Counted from the first letter of the stretch, positions 8,551 through 17,924 are shown. The stretch: 64,000 nucleotides of DNA from Mumia xiangluensis (GCF_010994095.1 NZ_WJYO01000001.1:558001-622000); one strand, 5' to 3'. Numbers and translations are program-made. Notes: generated by a model not told the origin, from the letters alone.

Positions 8551-10136
8551 CCGACTCCTTCACCGGCACGGGCACGCTGGTCCGGCTCGCTCTGCGGCGC
8601 ACCCGCTTCGCGCTGCTCTGGTGGTTCGTCGGCATCAGCGCGCTGTACTACGTCACCGCGGTCAGCCTCGCCGCGACGTACCCCGACCAAGCCTCGCTCG
8701 ACCGGCTCGCCGCCTCCGTCGAGGGCAACGCGGCACTCCTCGCGATGGCCGGTCCCGACTACGCGCTCGACACCCTCGGCGGCCAGACCGCGTGGCAGAC
8801 CTCGGCGTTCGGCGCGATCCTCGCCGGACTGATGAGCACCTTCCTCGTCGTCCGCCTGACGCGCGCCGGCGAGGAGAACGGGCAGGACGAGCTGATCCGC
8901 GCCGACGTCGTGGGCCGGTCGGCGACGACGGCCGCCGCCCTCGTCATCACGAGCGCGATCAACGTCGTCCTCGTCGTCGCGGTCGCCCTCCTCCTCATCG
9001 CGAGCGACCTTCCTGTCGCGGGGTCGTGGGCGCTCGCGCTGGCGCTCGGCTGCGCGGGACTCGTGTTCATGGGATTCGCGCTCGTCTTCTGCCAGGTGTC
9101 GAGCACGACCCGCGGCGCGTGGGGCATGAGCGGCGGCGTCATCGCCCTCGCGTACCTGCTCCGGGCTGTCGGGGACGTCGGCAACGGCGCCCTGTCGTGG
9201 CTCTCGCCGATCGGCTGGGGCCAGCAGATGCGGGCGTACGACGACGAGCGCTGGTGGCCAGCCTTGCTGTCGCTCGCCGTCGCCATCGCTCTCTGCGGCC
9301 TGGCGCGGGCGCTCTTCGACCGGCGAGACTTCGGCGCCGGTCTCGTCGCGGCACGGCGCGGTCCGGGGACCCGCGAGTGGCGCGGCGGCGCGTACGAGCT
9401 CGCCTGGCGCCTGCAGCGTCCGACCGTGATCGGATGGCTGATCGGCCTCGCCGTCGGCGGGTTCGCGTACGGGTCGATCGGCGACGACGTCGGCGACCTC
9501 GTCGGCGACGGCGACCTGTCGGACGTGATGACCGGCGGCGAGACCAGCGGGACGGCACTCGTCGACGGCTTCTACGCCAGCGCCGTCCTGCTGCTGGCGA
9601 TCGCGGCCGCTGCCTTCGGGGTGGCCTCAGTGCTGCGCGCCCGCGCCGAGGAGGTCAACGGCCGCCTCGAACCCGTGCTGACGACCGCGCTCTCGCGGCC
9701 GACGTACCTCAGCAGCCACCTGCTCGTGGCACTCGGCGCCTCGACGCTCGGGATCGCCCTCGCTGGCTTCGCGACCGGCCTCATGAACGGCGTCGTGTCA
9801 GGCGACTACGGGAGGGTCTGGCCGCTCACCTGGGCCGGGCTCTCGTACGCTCCCGCGATCTGGGTCCTGATCGGCGTCGCGGTGGCACTCATCGGCCTCG
9901 TCCCGCGACTGACGTCGTTGGCCTGGGTCGCCATCGTGTTCGCGGCGGTGGTGATGTTCTTCGGGCCCCTGCTCCAGTTCCCCGACTGGGTCACCAACGT
10001 GTCGCCGTTCTCCCACCTGGCGATGGTGCCGCTCGAAGATCTGTCGTGGCCCCCGATCATGTGGTTGACGGCGGTCGCCGTCGCGCTCCTGGCTGCGGGC
10101 TACGTCGGGTTCCGTCGGAGGGACGTGGTCAACTAG
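8547..10136 (+). CDS. ABC-2 type permease, polyketide-antibiotic exporter family
   Basis: The 529-residue membrane protein has about twelve hydrophobic spans arranged as two similar halves, the pattern of the large exporter permeases found in antibiotic-producing actinobacteria. An internal segment ([20 protein letters not shown]) is the conserved cytoplasmic loop that contacts the ATPase. It begins at a GTG overlapping the ATPase stop and ends four bases before the MATE gene. The three genes therefore look like one export operon. The exported compound is unknown. Confidence 0.88.
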   Translation: MTDSFTGTGTLVRLALRRTRFALLWWFVGISALYYVTAVSLAATYPDQASLDRLAASVEGNAALLAMAGPDYALDTLGGQTAWQTSAFGAILAGLMSTFLVVRLTRAGEENGQDELIRADVVGRSATTAAALVITSAINVVLVVAVALLLIASDLPVAGSWALALALGCAGLVFMGFALVFCQVSSTTRGAWGMSGGVIALAYLLRAVGDVGNGALSWLSPIGWGQQMRAYDDERWWPALLSLAVAIALCGLARALFDRRDFGAGLVAARRGPGTREWRGGAYELAWRLQRPTVIGWLIGLAVGGFAYGSIGDDVGDLVGDGDLSDVMTGGETSGTALVDGFYASAVLLLAIAAAAFGVASVLRARAEEVNGRLEPVLTTALSRPTYLSSHLLVALGASTLGIALAGFATGLMNGVVSGDYGRVWPLTWAGLSYAPAIWVLIGVAVALIGLVPRLTSLAWVAIVFAAVVMFFGPLLQFPDWVTNVSPFSHLAMVPLEDLSWPPIMWLTAVAVALLAAGYVGFRRRDVVN

Positions 10137-10140
10137 CCCG

Positions 10141-11451
10141 GTGAGGTGGCACCTGGACGCGCGCGATCGCGAGATCTTCCGCATCTCCGTCCCGGCGTTC
10201 GCGGCTCTCGTCTCCGAGCCGTTGATGCTCGCCGCCGACACCGCGATCATCGGCCACCTCGGCACCGACCCCCTCGCCGGTCTCGCGCTCGCGTCGACGG
10301 TGCTCCAGACGTTCGTCGGGCTGTGCGTCTTCCTCGCGTACGGCACGACAGCCTCGGTCGGTCGCCACATCGGCGCGGGAGACCTGCGCGGGGCCATGAC
10401 GACCGGCATGAGCGGCGTCTGGCTCGCCGTCATCATCGGCGCACTCGCCGCCGTGGTCGCCGGAGCCGGCGCCTCGCTGCTCATCGGTGCCTTCGGCGCC
10501 GACGACGCCGTGACCGACCAGGGCGTCACCTACCTCGTGTGGGCGGCCCCGGGCATCCCCGCGATGCTCGTCGTCCTCGCTGCCACCGGTGTCCTGCGCG
10601 GCATGCAGGACCTCAAGACGCCCCTCTACACGGTCGTCGTCGCGAACATCGTCAATGTGCTCCTCAACCTCGCGCTGGTCTACGGGCTCGACATGGGGAT
10701 CCGCGGTGCCGCCATCGGCACCACCGTTGCGCAGCTCGGCTCCGGCGTGTTCCTCGCGTACGTCGTGGTCCGCGCGGTGCGCGCCCAGCACGCCCCGGTG
10801 CGCCCCCAGCGCTCCGGTATCCACGAGGCCGCGCGCGCCGGCGTCGCCCTCGTCGTTCGTACGCTCACCCTGCGGGCCGCACTCCTGATCGCGACCGCCG
10901 TCGCCGCGACGATGGGCTCGGCGGCGCTCGCCGCGCACCAGATCGCCGTGACGATCGTGACGATCCTCGCGTTCGCCCTCGACGCGATCGCGATCGCCGG
11001 TCAGACGTTGACGGGCCGCTCCCTCGGCGCGGGCGACATCGCCGGCACGCGGTCCACGACCCGGCGGATGATCGGCTGGGGCGTCGTCTCGGGCATCGTC
11101 GCAGCGGTCCTGCTCCTCGCTTCCGCACCCTGGCTCCCGGACCTCTTCACCTCCGACGAGGACGTGCGCCACCTGCTGATCGGCGCCCTCGTCGTCATCG
11201 CGCTGACGCAGCCGATCTCGGGAGTCGTCTTCGTGCTCGACGGCGTGCTGATCGGGGCGGGCGACGGCGCCTACCTCGCGTGGGCCGGCGTCGTCACCCT
11301 CGTCGCGTACGCCCCGCTGGCCGTCGCCGTCTGGCTGCTCGGTGGCGGACTCGTGTGGCTCTGGATCGCGTACGCGGCGTTCATGGTCGCGCGGATGGTC
11401 ACGCTCGTGCTCCGCGAGCGGACCGATCGTTGGATGGTCGTCGGCGCGTAG
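10141..11451 (+). CDS. MATE family efflux transporter (DinF-like)
   Basis: The 436-residue product has twelve predicted spans in two six-span lobes and begins RDREIFRISVPAFAALVSEP, the usual start of the DinF branch. MATE proteins exchange drugs or metabolites for H+ or Na+. The gene starts with GTG four bases after the ABC permease, so it is probably cotranscribed with it. A MATE gene beside the rplI/dnaB region is also found in Streptomyces, which argues for an old linkage. The end of the gene is repeated (see 11437-11499). Confidence 0.9.
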   Translation: MRWHLDARDREIFRISVPAFAALVSEPLMLAADTAIIGHLGTDPLAGLALASTVLQTFVGLCVFLAYGTTASVGRHIGAGDLRGAMTTGMSGVWLAVIIGALAAVVAGAGASLLIGAFGADDAVTDQGVTYLVWAAPGIPAMLVVLAATGVLRGMQDLKTPLYTVVVANIVNVLLNLALVYGLDMGIRGAAIGTTVAQLGSGVFLAYVVVRAVRAQHAPVRPQRSGIHEAARAGVALVVRTLTLRAALLIATAVAATMGSAALAAHQIAVTIVTILAFALDAIAIAGQTLTGRSLGAGDIAGTRSTTRRMIGWGVVSGIVAAVLLLASAPWLPDLFTSDEDVRHLLIGALVVIALTQPISGVVFVLDGVLIGAGDGAYLAWAGVVTLVAYAPLAVAVWLLGGGLVWLWIAYAAFMVARMVTLVLRERTDRWMVVGA

Positions 11452-11499
11452 TCGTCGGCGCGTAGTCGGCGGCGGCGCGTAGTCGGCGGCGGCGCGTAG
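11437..11499 (+). repeat. Tandem repeats over the stop codon of the MATE gene
   Basis: Two perfect 14-base units (11437-11450, 11451-11464) are followed by two perfect 17-base units (11465-11481, 11482-11498). Each ends in GCGTA followed by G, so TAG occurs four times. The real stop is in the first unit. This looks like replication slippage after the gene end. Confidence 0.8.
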
Positions 11500-11552
11500 G
11501 GGTAGGTGCGCGACGGGCGGCGCAGCAGCGGCCGGCGTCAGGCGAAGCGCGG

Positions 11553-11747
11553 TCAGGCGGCGCGGATGCGGCGGCCCGGCCCGTCCGAGCTCGACGCGCA
11601 GCTGACGCAGACCGCCTGAACGTCCACGTGCATGCCGCTGAGGTGCTCGTCGAGAACGAGGCAGCACTCGGCGCAGCGGTCGAGCCAGCCGTCGGCAGCG
11701 ACGAACTCGGCGTCGCAGTCGATGCACATCACGACCAGCTCGCTCAT
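11553..11747 (-). CDS. Small zinc-ribbon-like protein
   Basis: The 64-residue product has three CxxC pairs (Cys8/11, Cys25/28, Cys47/50) plus Cys29 and two histidines. This is enough to bind one or two zinc ions in a ribbon fold. ATG 11747 is preceded by AGAGG at a good distance; the GTG one codon earlier is less likely. It lies alone between the MATE gene and ku. Cysteine spacing supports a real protein, and its target is unknown. Confidence 0.6.
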   Translation of the reverse strand: MSELVVMCIDCDAEFVAADGWLDRCAECCLVLDEHLSGMHVDVQAVCVSCASSSDGPGRRIRAA

Positions 11748-11870
11748 CACGCGCCACCTCTCGAAGGACCGGGGAAACCCTTACGTGTCGAGTGTGCGCG
11801 CAGGCACTGACAAGACCGACGACGTGGTCCCGTCGGCGTGTCGGGCTCGCGACGCACGAGCAGCCTGATC

Positions 11871-11909
11871 GTGGGCCATAGGTGCCACCCGGTGGCATCT
11901 ATGGCCCGC
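11871..11909. other. Long near-perfect palindrome between ku and zinc-ribbon gene
   Basis: Arms of 17 bases (11873-11889 and 11891-11907) pair with only one G-T mismatch around a single C, and two more outer pairs are possible. It lies 23 bases past the stop of ku in the direction of ku transcription. A terminator is the simplest reading, but no T-tract follows and the symmetry would also suit a protein-binding site. Confidence 0.6.
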
Positions 11910-11931
11910 ATTGGCTGATCGGGGTGTGGCG

Positions 11932-12891
11932 TCAGGAGGCCTTCTTCGCCGCCTTCTTCGCGGTGGTCTTCTTCGCCGCGGCCTTCTTCGCAGGCTGCTT
12001 CTTCGCCGCCTTCTTGGCCGGTGCCTTCTTCGCTGCCGACTTCTTCGCTGCTGGCTTCTTCTTCGCCGGCTTCTCGTCCTGGTCCACCCCAGCGACCGGC
12101 TCGCCCTCGCCCTTCTTCGCGCGATCGATCGACGCCTGCAGAGCGGCCATCAGATCGACGACGTTGTCGGACTCCTCCTCGCCCTCGCCGACGGCGGGCT
12201 GCAGGACCTCGTTGCCCTCGAGCTTCGCCTCGACCAGCTCGTCGAGCGCCACCTCGTACTCGTCGGTGTACTCCTCGGGGTCGAAGTCGCCCTCCATGCT
12301 CGCCAGGAGAGCCTGAGCCATCTTGACCTCCTGGGGGCGCAGGTCCAGATCCTCGCCGAGGAAGCCGAACTCAGGCTTGCGGACCTCGTCGGCCCACAGC
12401 AGCGTGCTCATCGTGAGAACCCCGTCGCGCACGCGGATCGTCGCCATCTGCTCGCGGGTGCCGATCGTGACCTTGACGACCGCCACCATGTCGGACGACT
12501 CGAGGGCCTCACGCAGGAGCAGGTACGGCTTGAGGCCGGCGTTGGTGTCCGGCTCCAGGAAGTAGCTCTTGTTGTAGAGGATGGGGTCGATCTGCTCGAG
12601 CGGGACGAACTCGAGGACGTCGACGACCTTCTTGGTCGGCAGCGGCAACTGCTCCATGTCGTCGTCGGTGAGGACGACCATCCGCCCGTCCGGCAGCTCG
12701 TAGCCCTTCGCGATCTCGGAGTACTCGACGACCTCGCCGTCGGCCTCGGCGACCCGCTTGTACTTCACTCGCGACCCGTCGCTGCGCCGGACCTGCCGGA
12801 ACGAGATGTCGTGCGTCGCTGTGGCGCCGTACATCTTGATCGGGATGCTCACCAGGCCGAACGAGACCGTGCCCTTCCACATCGCGCGCAT
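11932..12891 (-). CDS. ku: Ku protein, non-homologous end joining
   Basis: Bacterial Ku forms a homodimeric ring that threads onto broken DNA ends and recruits LigD. The 319-residue product begins MRAMWKGTVSFGLVSIPIKM, the conserved Ku start, and has the Ku70/80 core to about residue 255. A lysine- and alanine-rich tail of about 45 residues (repeats of AAKK) follows. Such tails are known in actinobacterial Ku and bind DNA without ends. ATG 12891 follows GGGGGTGGA. No ligD is in the window, so the partner lies elsewhere. Confidence 0.95.
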   Translation of the reverse strand: MRAMWKGTVSFGLVSIPIKMYGATATHDISFRQVRRSDGSRVKYKRVAEADGEVVEYSEIAKGYELPDGRMVVLTDDDMEQLPLPTKKVVDVLEFVPLEQIDPILYNKSYFLEPDTNAGLKPYLLLREALESSDMVAVVKVTIGTREQMATIRVRDGVLTMSTLLWADEVRKPEFGFLGEDLDLRPQEVKMAQALLASMEGDFDPEEYTDEYEVALDELVEAKLEGNEVLQPAVGEGEEESDNVVDLMAALQASIDRAKKGEGEPVAGVDQDEKPAKKKPAAKKSAAKKAPAKKAAKKQPAKKAAAKKTTAKKAAKKAS

Positions 12892-13021
12892 CGTTCCACC
12901 CCCTCTCGTACGCCAAGCGAACCGGCAGCGACCAGCGCTGTCAATCGGGAGACTCACCGTAGGCGCCGCTCTCATCGGTCCTCGGTCTGCAAAACCGCGC
13001 CGCTGGACGGAGAGTGAGGGC

Positions 13022-14005
13022 ATGACGACCGACCGGCTGCGCATCGGGTTCAAGCTCATGGCGGAGAGCTTCGACCCGTTGACGATCGTGGACCAGGCGG
13101 TCGCCGCTGAGGAGGCCGGGTTCGACTTCGTCGAGGTCAGCGACCACTTCCACCCGTGGCTGTACTCGCAGCAGCACTCCGGCTTCGCCTTCTCGATGCT
13201 CGGCGCGATCGCCGCTCGGACCACGCACCTCGGGCTCGCGACGGGCGTGACTTGCCCGATCATGCGCTACCACCCCGCGATCGTGGCGCAGATGGCGGCG
13301 ACCACCGCGGTGCTGAGCCGCGGACGCTTCACCCTCGGTGTCGGCTCGGGCGAGAACCTCAACGAGCACATCGTCGGCGGCGGCTGGCCGTCGGTCTCGG
13401 TCCGTCACGACATGCTCAGCGAGGCCCTTGAGATCATCCACACGCTCTTCACCGGTGGCTACCACTCGTACTCCGGGCAGTACTTCGACCTCGAGGACGC
13501 CCGGATCTTCGACCTGCCGGACACCCCTCCGAAGATCGTCGTCGCGGCTGGTGGCGAAGAGGCCGCGAAGCTCGCCGCCGAGCTCGGCGACGGACTGTTC
13601 GCGACCGAGCCCAAGGCGGAGATCGTGGACGCGTACGCGACGGCGGGCGGGAACGGCCCACGGTACGCCGAGGTGCCGCTCGCCTACTCCCTCGACATCG
13701 ACGCCGCCGCGGAGGCTGCGCACCGGACCATGCGCTTCGGGCTCGCGGGCTGGAAGGTGCAGGCCGAGCTCCCGAACCCGGTGAACTTCGAAGCCGCGAC
13801 GGCGAGCGTACGGATCGAGGACATGCGTGCCGCGTTCGGGTGCGGGCCCGACACCGAACGCCACCTCGAGGTCGCCCAGCGCTTCCTCGACACCGGGTTC
13901 GACAACCTCGTCCTGATGAACGCGGGTCCCCCCGAGGAGATGGGCGCATTCTTCGAGCACGTCCGTACGTCCCTGCGCCCGCGACTGGAAGATCTCGCGT
14001 CCTGA
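13022..14005 (+). CDS. LLM class F420-dependent oxidoreductase
   Basis: The 327-residue product is a luciferase-like TIM barrel of the F420-dependent glucose-6-phosphate dehydrogenase-like group. It shows DFVEVSDHFHPW near residue 40, TGVTCPIMRYHPA near residue 77 and GSGENLNEH near residue 110, which contribute to cofactor binding in this family. ATG 13022 follows a GAGGGC ribosome site. The longer open frame to 12758 overlaps ku and is not used. It is divergent from ku across 130 bases. The substrate cannot be told. Confidence 0.88.
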   Translation: MTTDRLRIGFKLMAESFDPLTIVDQAVAAEEAGFDFVEVSDHFHPWLYSQQHSGFAFSMLGAIAARTTHLGLATGVTCPIMRYHPAIVAQMAATTAVLSRGRFTLGVGSGENLNEHIVGGGWPSVSVRHDMLSEALEIIHTLFTGGYHSYSGQYFDLEDARIFDLPDTPPKIVVAAGGEEAAKLAAELGDGLFATEPKAEIVDAYATAGGNGPRYAEVPLAYSLDIDAAAEAAHRTMRFGLAGWKVQAELPNPVNFEAATASVRIEDMRAAFGCGPDTERHLEVAQRFLDTGFDNLVLMNAGPPEEMGAFFEHVRTSLRPRLEDLAS

Positions 14006-14020
14006 CGCGAGACTCGTGCG

Positions 14021-15103
14021 ATGCGGAAGATCGGGATCGAAGAAGAGATGCTGCTCGTCGACCCTGCGACGGGCCGGACGACGGCGGTCTCCGAGCGGGC
14101 CGTCCGGCGTCATGACGGCGACGCGGAGATCGAGCACGAGCTGTTCCTCGAGCAGATCGAGACGATGACCGAGCCCCACGCGCTCCTCGCCGATCTCGCC
14201 GCCAACCTGGAAGAGGTCCGCCGGCAGTCGGTCGCCGCGGCCCGGTCGGCGGGCGCATCGCTCATCGCGTCAGGAACCCCTCCGCTCCTCAGCGGCGAGC
14301 TGTCGGTCACCCCGAAACCGCGCTACGAGCGGATGATCGAGGAGGCCGGAGAGATCGGCCGGTACGCCGTCGTCTGCGGCATGCACGTCCACGTCGACGT
14401 CGACGGAGACGACGAGGCCGTCGGCGTGATGGACCGCATCCAGCCGTGGTTGCCGATCATCCTCGCGATCAGTGCGAACTCCCCCTACTCCGACGGCCGC
14501 GAGACCGAGTACGCAAGCTGGCGCTCGCGCAGCTGGACGGCGTGGCCGACCGCCGGTCCGGTCGAGCCGTTCGGCGATCCCGCGACCTACCACCGCGCCG
14601 TCTCCGAGCTGATCGCCTCAGGGGCCGCCCTCGACGAGGGGATGATCTACTTCGACGCCCGGATCGCGCGCTCCCTCCCGACGATCGAGGTCCGCGTCGC
14701 CGACGTGTGCACGGACCTGCGTGACGGGGTCCTCGTGGCCGCACTCGTCCGGGCCCTCGTCGAGACCGAGGCGCGCGCGTGGGCCGAGGACCGGCCGACC
14801 GACCCGTGGAGGGTCGAGCTGCTTCGCGGTGCGCGCTGGCAGGCCGCACGGCATGGCACGGCCGAGCGGCTGTTCGACCCGGGCACCCGCCAGCTCCTTC
14901 CGGCCGGCGACGTCCTCGCGAACCTCGTGTCTCACGTCGCCGAGGCACTCGCGGATGCGGGCGACACCGACCTCGTCCACGAAGGGCTCGAGCGCATCGC
15001 GCAGTCCGGGACCGGGGCCGATCACCAACGCCGCATCGGCGTCGACGGCGACCTCGTGGCGGTCGTCGCCGACCTTGCCCTGCGCACCGACCCCGACGCC
15101 TGA
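14021..15103 (+). CDS. Carboxylate-amine ligase, glutamate-cysteine ligase type 2 (YbdK family)
   Basis: The 360-residue product matches the GCS2/YbdK family, ATP-dependent ligases that join the gamma-carboxyl of glutamate to an amine. IGIEEEMLLVD at the N-terminus contains the metal-binding glutamates. CGMHVHVDV near residue 118 and the segment IEVRVADVCTDL near residue 226 are further family marks. It begins 15 bases after the oxidoreductase and may be cotranscribed. Most actinobacteria make mycothiol rather than glutathione, so the true product may be a different gamma-glutamyl amide. Confidence 0.85.
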   Translation: MRKIGIEEEMLLVDPATGRTTAVSERAVRRHDGDAEIEHELFLEQIETMTEPHALLADLAANLEEVRRQSVAAARSAGASLIASGTPPLLSGELSVTPKPRYERMIEEAGEIGRYAVVCGMHVHVDVDGDDEAVGVMDRIQPWLPIILAISANSPYSDGRETEYASWRSRSWTAWPTAGPVEPFGDPATYHRAVSELIASGAALDEGMIYFDARIARSLPTIEVRVADVCTDLRDGVLVAALVRALVETEARAWAEDRPTDPWRVELLRGARWQAARHGTAERLFDPGTRQLLPAGDVLANLVSHVAEALADAGDTDLVHEGLERIAQSGTGADHQRRIGVDGDLVAVVADLALRTDPDA

Positions 15104-15106
15104 GCC

Positions 15107-15184
15107 GTGAGGGCCGGAGGCGCGGAGGCCGGAGGCGCGGAGGCGTGAGCCGTGAGGCCGGAGCCGTGGAGGACGGAGGCACGG
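15107..15184 (+). repeat. Short imperfect GGAGGC-type tandem repeats
   Basis: After the ligase stop, variants of GGAGGCGCGGAGGCC and GTGAGCCGTGAGGCC are repeated several times over about 78 bases. All are purine-rich on the plus strand. This looks like slippage in a non-coding gap; no reading frame of interest passes through it. Confidence 0.6.
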
Positions 15185-15202
15185 TGTCATCGCGCACAAC
15201 GA

Positions 15203-15239
15203 GAAGGACCCGCCACCCCAGAGGGGTGACGGGTCCTTC
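15203..15239. terminator. Strong hairpin between convergent transcripts
   Basis: Seventeen-base arms (15203-15219 and 15223-15239) pair with one mismatch around AGA. The hairpin separates the ligase gene from the leftward rpsF-ssb-rpsR-rplI operon and can serve both directions. Confidence 0.8.
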
Positions 15240-15262
15240 AGTGCGTGGCGGTGTGCCTGAGT

Positions 15263-15706
15263 TCAGGCAGCGACCACGTTGATCGTGACCTTGGCCGTGA
15301 CCTCTGGGTGCACACGCACCTGGACGGCGTACGTGCCGAGGGCCTTGATCGGGTTGCCGATCTCGATGCGACGCTTGTCGACGGACGAGCCGGCGCCCTT
15401 GAGCGCGTTGGCGACGTCCGAGACGGTGATCGCACCGAAGAGGCGACCCTCGGAACCGGCGCGAACCGGAACCTTCACGGTGTTCGACTCAAGCTTCTGC
15501 TTGGCGGCCTTGGCCTCGTCGAGGTCGTGGATCGCGCGGGCCTCACGGGCCTTCTTGATCGACTCGACCTGCTTCTCCGCGCCCTTGGACCACAGGATCG
15601 CGTAGTTGCGGGGCAGCAGGAAGTTGCGGCCGTAGCCGCCCTTGACCTCGACGATGTCGCCGGGGGCACCGAGGCCGGTGACCTCGTGGGTGAGGATGAG
15701 CTTCAT
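15263..15706 (-). CDS. rplI: 50S ribosomal protein L9
   Basis: L9 binds 23S rRNA domain V and helps keep the reading frame. The 147-residue product begins [32 protein letters not shown]-like sequence with the conserved GYGRNFL motif, then the long connecting helix (residues 41-75) and the C-terminal domain. A good AAGGAG precedes the ATG. It is the last gene of the rpsF-ssb-rpsR-rplI operon, ahead of a strong terminator. Length is normal. Confidence 0.97.
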   Translation of the reverse strand: MKLILTHEVTGLGAPGDIVEVKGGYGRNFLLPRNYAILWSKGAEKQVESIKKAREARAIHDLDEAKAAKQKLESNTVKVPVRAGSEGRLFGAITVSDVANALKGAGSSVDKRRIEIGNPIKALGTYAVQVRVHPEVTAKVTINVVAA

Positions 15707-15727
15707 GGTGTTCTCCTTCCCCTACGA

Positions 15728-15967
15728 TCAGCGACCGGTCGAGGTGTACGGCAGGAGCGCCATCTCGCGCGCGTTCTTGATCGCGGTGGCGATCTTGCGC
15801 TGCTCCTGGACAGACACACCCGTCACGCGGCGAGCGCGGATCTTTCCGCGGTCGGAGATGAACTTCCGCAGGAGGGTCGTGTCCTTGTAGTCGATGTAGG
15901 TGATCTTCGCAGCCTTGAGCGGGTTGCTCTTCTTCTTCGGCTTACGAACAGCGGGCTTGGCAGCCAT
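15728..15967 (-). CDS. rpsR: 30S ribosomal protein S18
   Basis: S18 pairs with S6 on the platform of the small subunit. The 79-residue product contains [19 protein letters not shown] and the basic end typical of S18. There are no CxxC zinc ligands, so this is the zinc-free (C-minus) form. It lies 21 bases before rplI and 111 bases after ssb, a gap with two hairpins. Confidence 0.97.
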   Translation of the reverse strand: MAAKPAVRKPKKKSNPLKAAKITYIDYKDTTLLRKFISDRGKIRARRVTGVSVQEQRKIATAIKNAREMALLPYTSTGR

Positions 15968-15990
15968 TGTGGTGCTCCCTTCCGGTGAGC

Positions 15991-16037
15991 CCGACCCGCA
16001 GGACGGGTCGGAATGACACGGCGGTCGAAGGACCGCC
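15991..16037 (-). promoter_or_regulatory. Two hairpins between ssb and rpsR
   Basis: One perfect stem of eight pairs (15991-15998 with 16004-16011, loop of five) and one of seven pairs (16020-16026 with 16031-16037, four-base loop) lie in the 111-base gap. They could stabilise mRNA ends after processing or weaken read-through from ssb to rpsR. Confidence 0.5.
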
Positions 16038-16078
16038 TTGCAGTTCTCGGTGCTCCGAGTTCTCTAGATCCGTACGGC

Positions 16079-16624
16079 TCAGAACGGCGGTTCGTCGTTC
16101 GAGCCGGCGGGCGTGCTCGCCCACGGATCGTTGCCAGCGTTGCCACCCTGCGGTGCGGGCGAGGACCACGGGTCGCTCGCGGGGGCCTGCTGGCCTCCGC
16201 CGAACCCCTGGCCACCCTGGCCGCCACCGGAGTAGCCGCCACCCTGGCCGCCGCCGGAGCGAGCAGCCTTGGTGACCTTGGCGGTCGCGCTGCGCAGGCT
16301 CGGACCGACCTCGTCGACGTCGATCTCGAACACGGTGCGCTTCTCGCCCTCACGGGTCTCGTACTGGCGCGACTTCAGTCGCCCCTGCACGATCACTCGC
16401 ATGCCCTTCTGCAGCGACTCGGCAACGTTCTCCGCGGCCTGGCGCCAGACGGCGCAGCCCAGGAAGAGCGTGTCTCCGTCGCGCCACTCGCCGCTCTGGC
16501 GGTCGAAGGTGCGCGGAGTCGAGGCGATGCGGAAGTTGGCAACCGCGGCGCCGGACGGTGTGAACCGCAGCTCGGGCTCGTCCACAAGGTTGCCGACGAC
16601 GGTGATGACGGTCTCGCCTGCCAT
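16079..16624 (-). CDS. ssb: Single-stranded DNA-binding protein
   Basis: SSB coats single-stranded DNA and recruits repair and replication proteins. The 181-residue product has an OB-fold (residues 1-110, with [21 protein letters not shown]) and a glycine/glutamine-rich linker. It ends in the acidic tip DEPPF that docks partner proteins. The gene sits between rpsF and rpsR as in most bacteria. Confidence 0.97.
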   Translation of the reverse strand: MAGETVITVVGNLVDEPELRFTPSGAAVANFRIASTPRTFDRQSGEWRDGDTLFLGCAVWRQAAENVAESLQKGMRVIVQGRLKSRQYETREGEKRTVFEIDVDEVGPSLRSATAKVTKAARSGGGQGGGYSGGGQGGQGFGGGQQAPASDPWSSPAPQGGNAGNDPWASTPAGSNDEPPF

Positions 16625-16758
16625 GTCTCACTCCAACGTTCGCGGGATGTCTGCTGGCTAGCAGTCAACATCAAGACTCAGACACTGGCGACCCTTTGGG
16701 CGACGACCGTGGGAAACCACGGGATCGGGCCGGCTGGGGACGACGTGTCGTTCGTCCG

Positions 16759-17046
16759 TCACTTCTCGGGTCGAAGGACCTTCGTACGCATGACGGACTC
16801 GTTCAGCGTGAGCTGACGATCGAGCTCCTTGACAGTCGCGGGGGTCGCGGTCAGGTCGACCACGGCGTAGATCCCCTCGGACTGCTTGTTGATCTCGTAG
16901 GCAAGACGACGCTTGCCCCAGATGTCGACGTTGTCGACGGTGCCACCGTCCTGACGCACCACGTTGAGGTACGTGTCCAGGCTCGGGGCAACCGTGCGCT
17001 CGTCGAGGCTGGGATCGAGGATCACCATGACTTCGTAGTGACGCAA
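16759..17046 (-). CDS. rpsF: 30S ribosomal protein S6
   Basis: S6 binds S18 and 16S rRNA. The 95-residue product begins [19 protein letters not shown] from a TTG codon at 17046, ten bases after a strong GGAGG. The longer frame to 17229 has no protein-like sequence before this point. It is the first gene of the operon with ssb, rpsR and rplI. The leader upstream holds paired structures that may give S6:S18 feedback (see 17075-17140). Confidence 0.95.
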   Translation of the reverse strand: MRHYEVMVILDPSLDERTVAPSLDTYLNVVRQDGGTVDNVDIWGKRRLAYEINKQSEGIYAVVDLTATPATVKELDRQLTLNESVMRTKVLRPEK

Positions 17047-17074
17047 GGCAACTCCACCTCCTTCGGTCTGTACG

Positions 17075-17140
17075 GTCACGGTCCTTCCGTGACAGGAGGG
17101 CTCTGCATCTGTCGCCCATCGCACCGGGTGGCGGATGGGC
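17075..17140 (-). promoter_or_regulatory. Structured rpsF leader, possible S6:S18 binding site
   Basis: Upstream of rpsF on its own strand, a hairpin with arms 17114-17120 and 17134-17140 carries an inner CAC/GTG helix closed by the triplet CCG. A second hairpin (17075-17081 with 17087-17093) lies between it and the ribosome site. Many bacteria regulate rpsF through an S6:S18-binding leader with an exposed CCG. The match here is by eye only. Confidence 0.4.
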
Positions 17141-17204
17141 AACCAGGAGAGTCTATCCGGAGGCCTCGTGGCACCCCAAATCGCCGTTCGGCCCGGAAGT
17201 GAGG

Positions 17205-17924
17205 ATGATCGCGTCCGTGGGCACAGCACTTCTGTGGGGCACGGTCGCGGCGTCGTCGCTGCTGATCGGTGCCGTCCTCGGCGTCGTGCGCCAGTGGAGC
17301 GACGCGGTCGTCGGCACGGTGCTCGGCTTCGGCGCGGGCGCGCTGATCTCCAGCATCTCGTACGAGCTGTTCCAGGAAGGGCTCGAGGTCGGCGGCGGGC
17401 TCGCTCTCGCCTTCGGGCTGGCGTTCGGGGCCGTCGTCTTCTACGTCTCGGACAGGATGGTCGAACGGGTCGGCGGACGTGCTGCTGGTGGCGCTGCGGG
17501 TCTGCCGCTCGCGCTCGGCGCTTTCCTCGACGGGATCCCCGAGCAGGCGGTGCTCGGCATCGGCATCGCCGAGGGCGGCGGAGTCAGCGTGGCGCTGCTG
17601 GTGGCGATCTTCGTGTCCAACCTCCCGGAGGCGGTCGGATCGGCGACCGACATGCGCAAGGCTGGCTCGCCCGCGCGGCACGTCCTCCTGCTCTGGAGCG
17701 CGGTCGCGGTGGTCTGCCTGCTGGCGACCGCGGGCGGGTACGCCGCGGCGGAGGTCACCGCCGGTCCGTTCGTCGGGGTCGTCGACGGGTTCGCGGCCGG
17801 GGCGCTCCTGGTGATGCTCGTGGGAGCGATGATCCCCGAGGCCCAGGCCAAGATCCACGAGAAGGCGGGCCTCGCCGCCGTCGTCGGCTTCGCGGTCGCT
17901 GCGGCACTCTCGCTCACGGGCTGA
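17205..17924 (+). CDS. ZIP family metal transporter
   Basis: The 239-residue product has about eight membrane spans. The fourth and fifth hold the ZIP metal path, here seen in [19 protein letters not shown] and [14 protein letters not shown]. The usual first histidine of the HxxPEG pattern is replaced by Asp (DGIPEQ), which is common in a bacterial subgroup. ZIP proteins bring zinc, iron or manganese into the cytoplasm. ATG 17205 has GGAAG at a good distance; GTG 17199 is too close to it. The gene is divergent from rpsF. Confidence 0.85.
   Translation: MIASVGTALLWGTVAASSLLIGAVLGVVRQWSDAVVGTVLGFGAGALISSISYELFQEGLEVGGGLALAFGLAFGAVVFYVSDRMVERVGGRAAGGAAGLPLALGAFLDGIPEQAVLGIGIAEGGGVSVALLVAIFVSNLPEAVGSATDMRKAGSPARHVLLLWSAVAVVCLLATAGGYAAAEVTAGPFVGVVDGFAAGALLVMLVGAMIPEAQAKIHEKAGLAAVVGFAVAAALSLTG

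Noticed and set aside
10129-11898. 589-codon minus-strand frame under the MATE gene
   Set aside because: Arg/Asp/Glu-rich shadow; the plus-strand frame is a clear membrane transporter.
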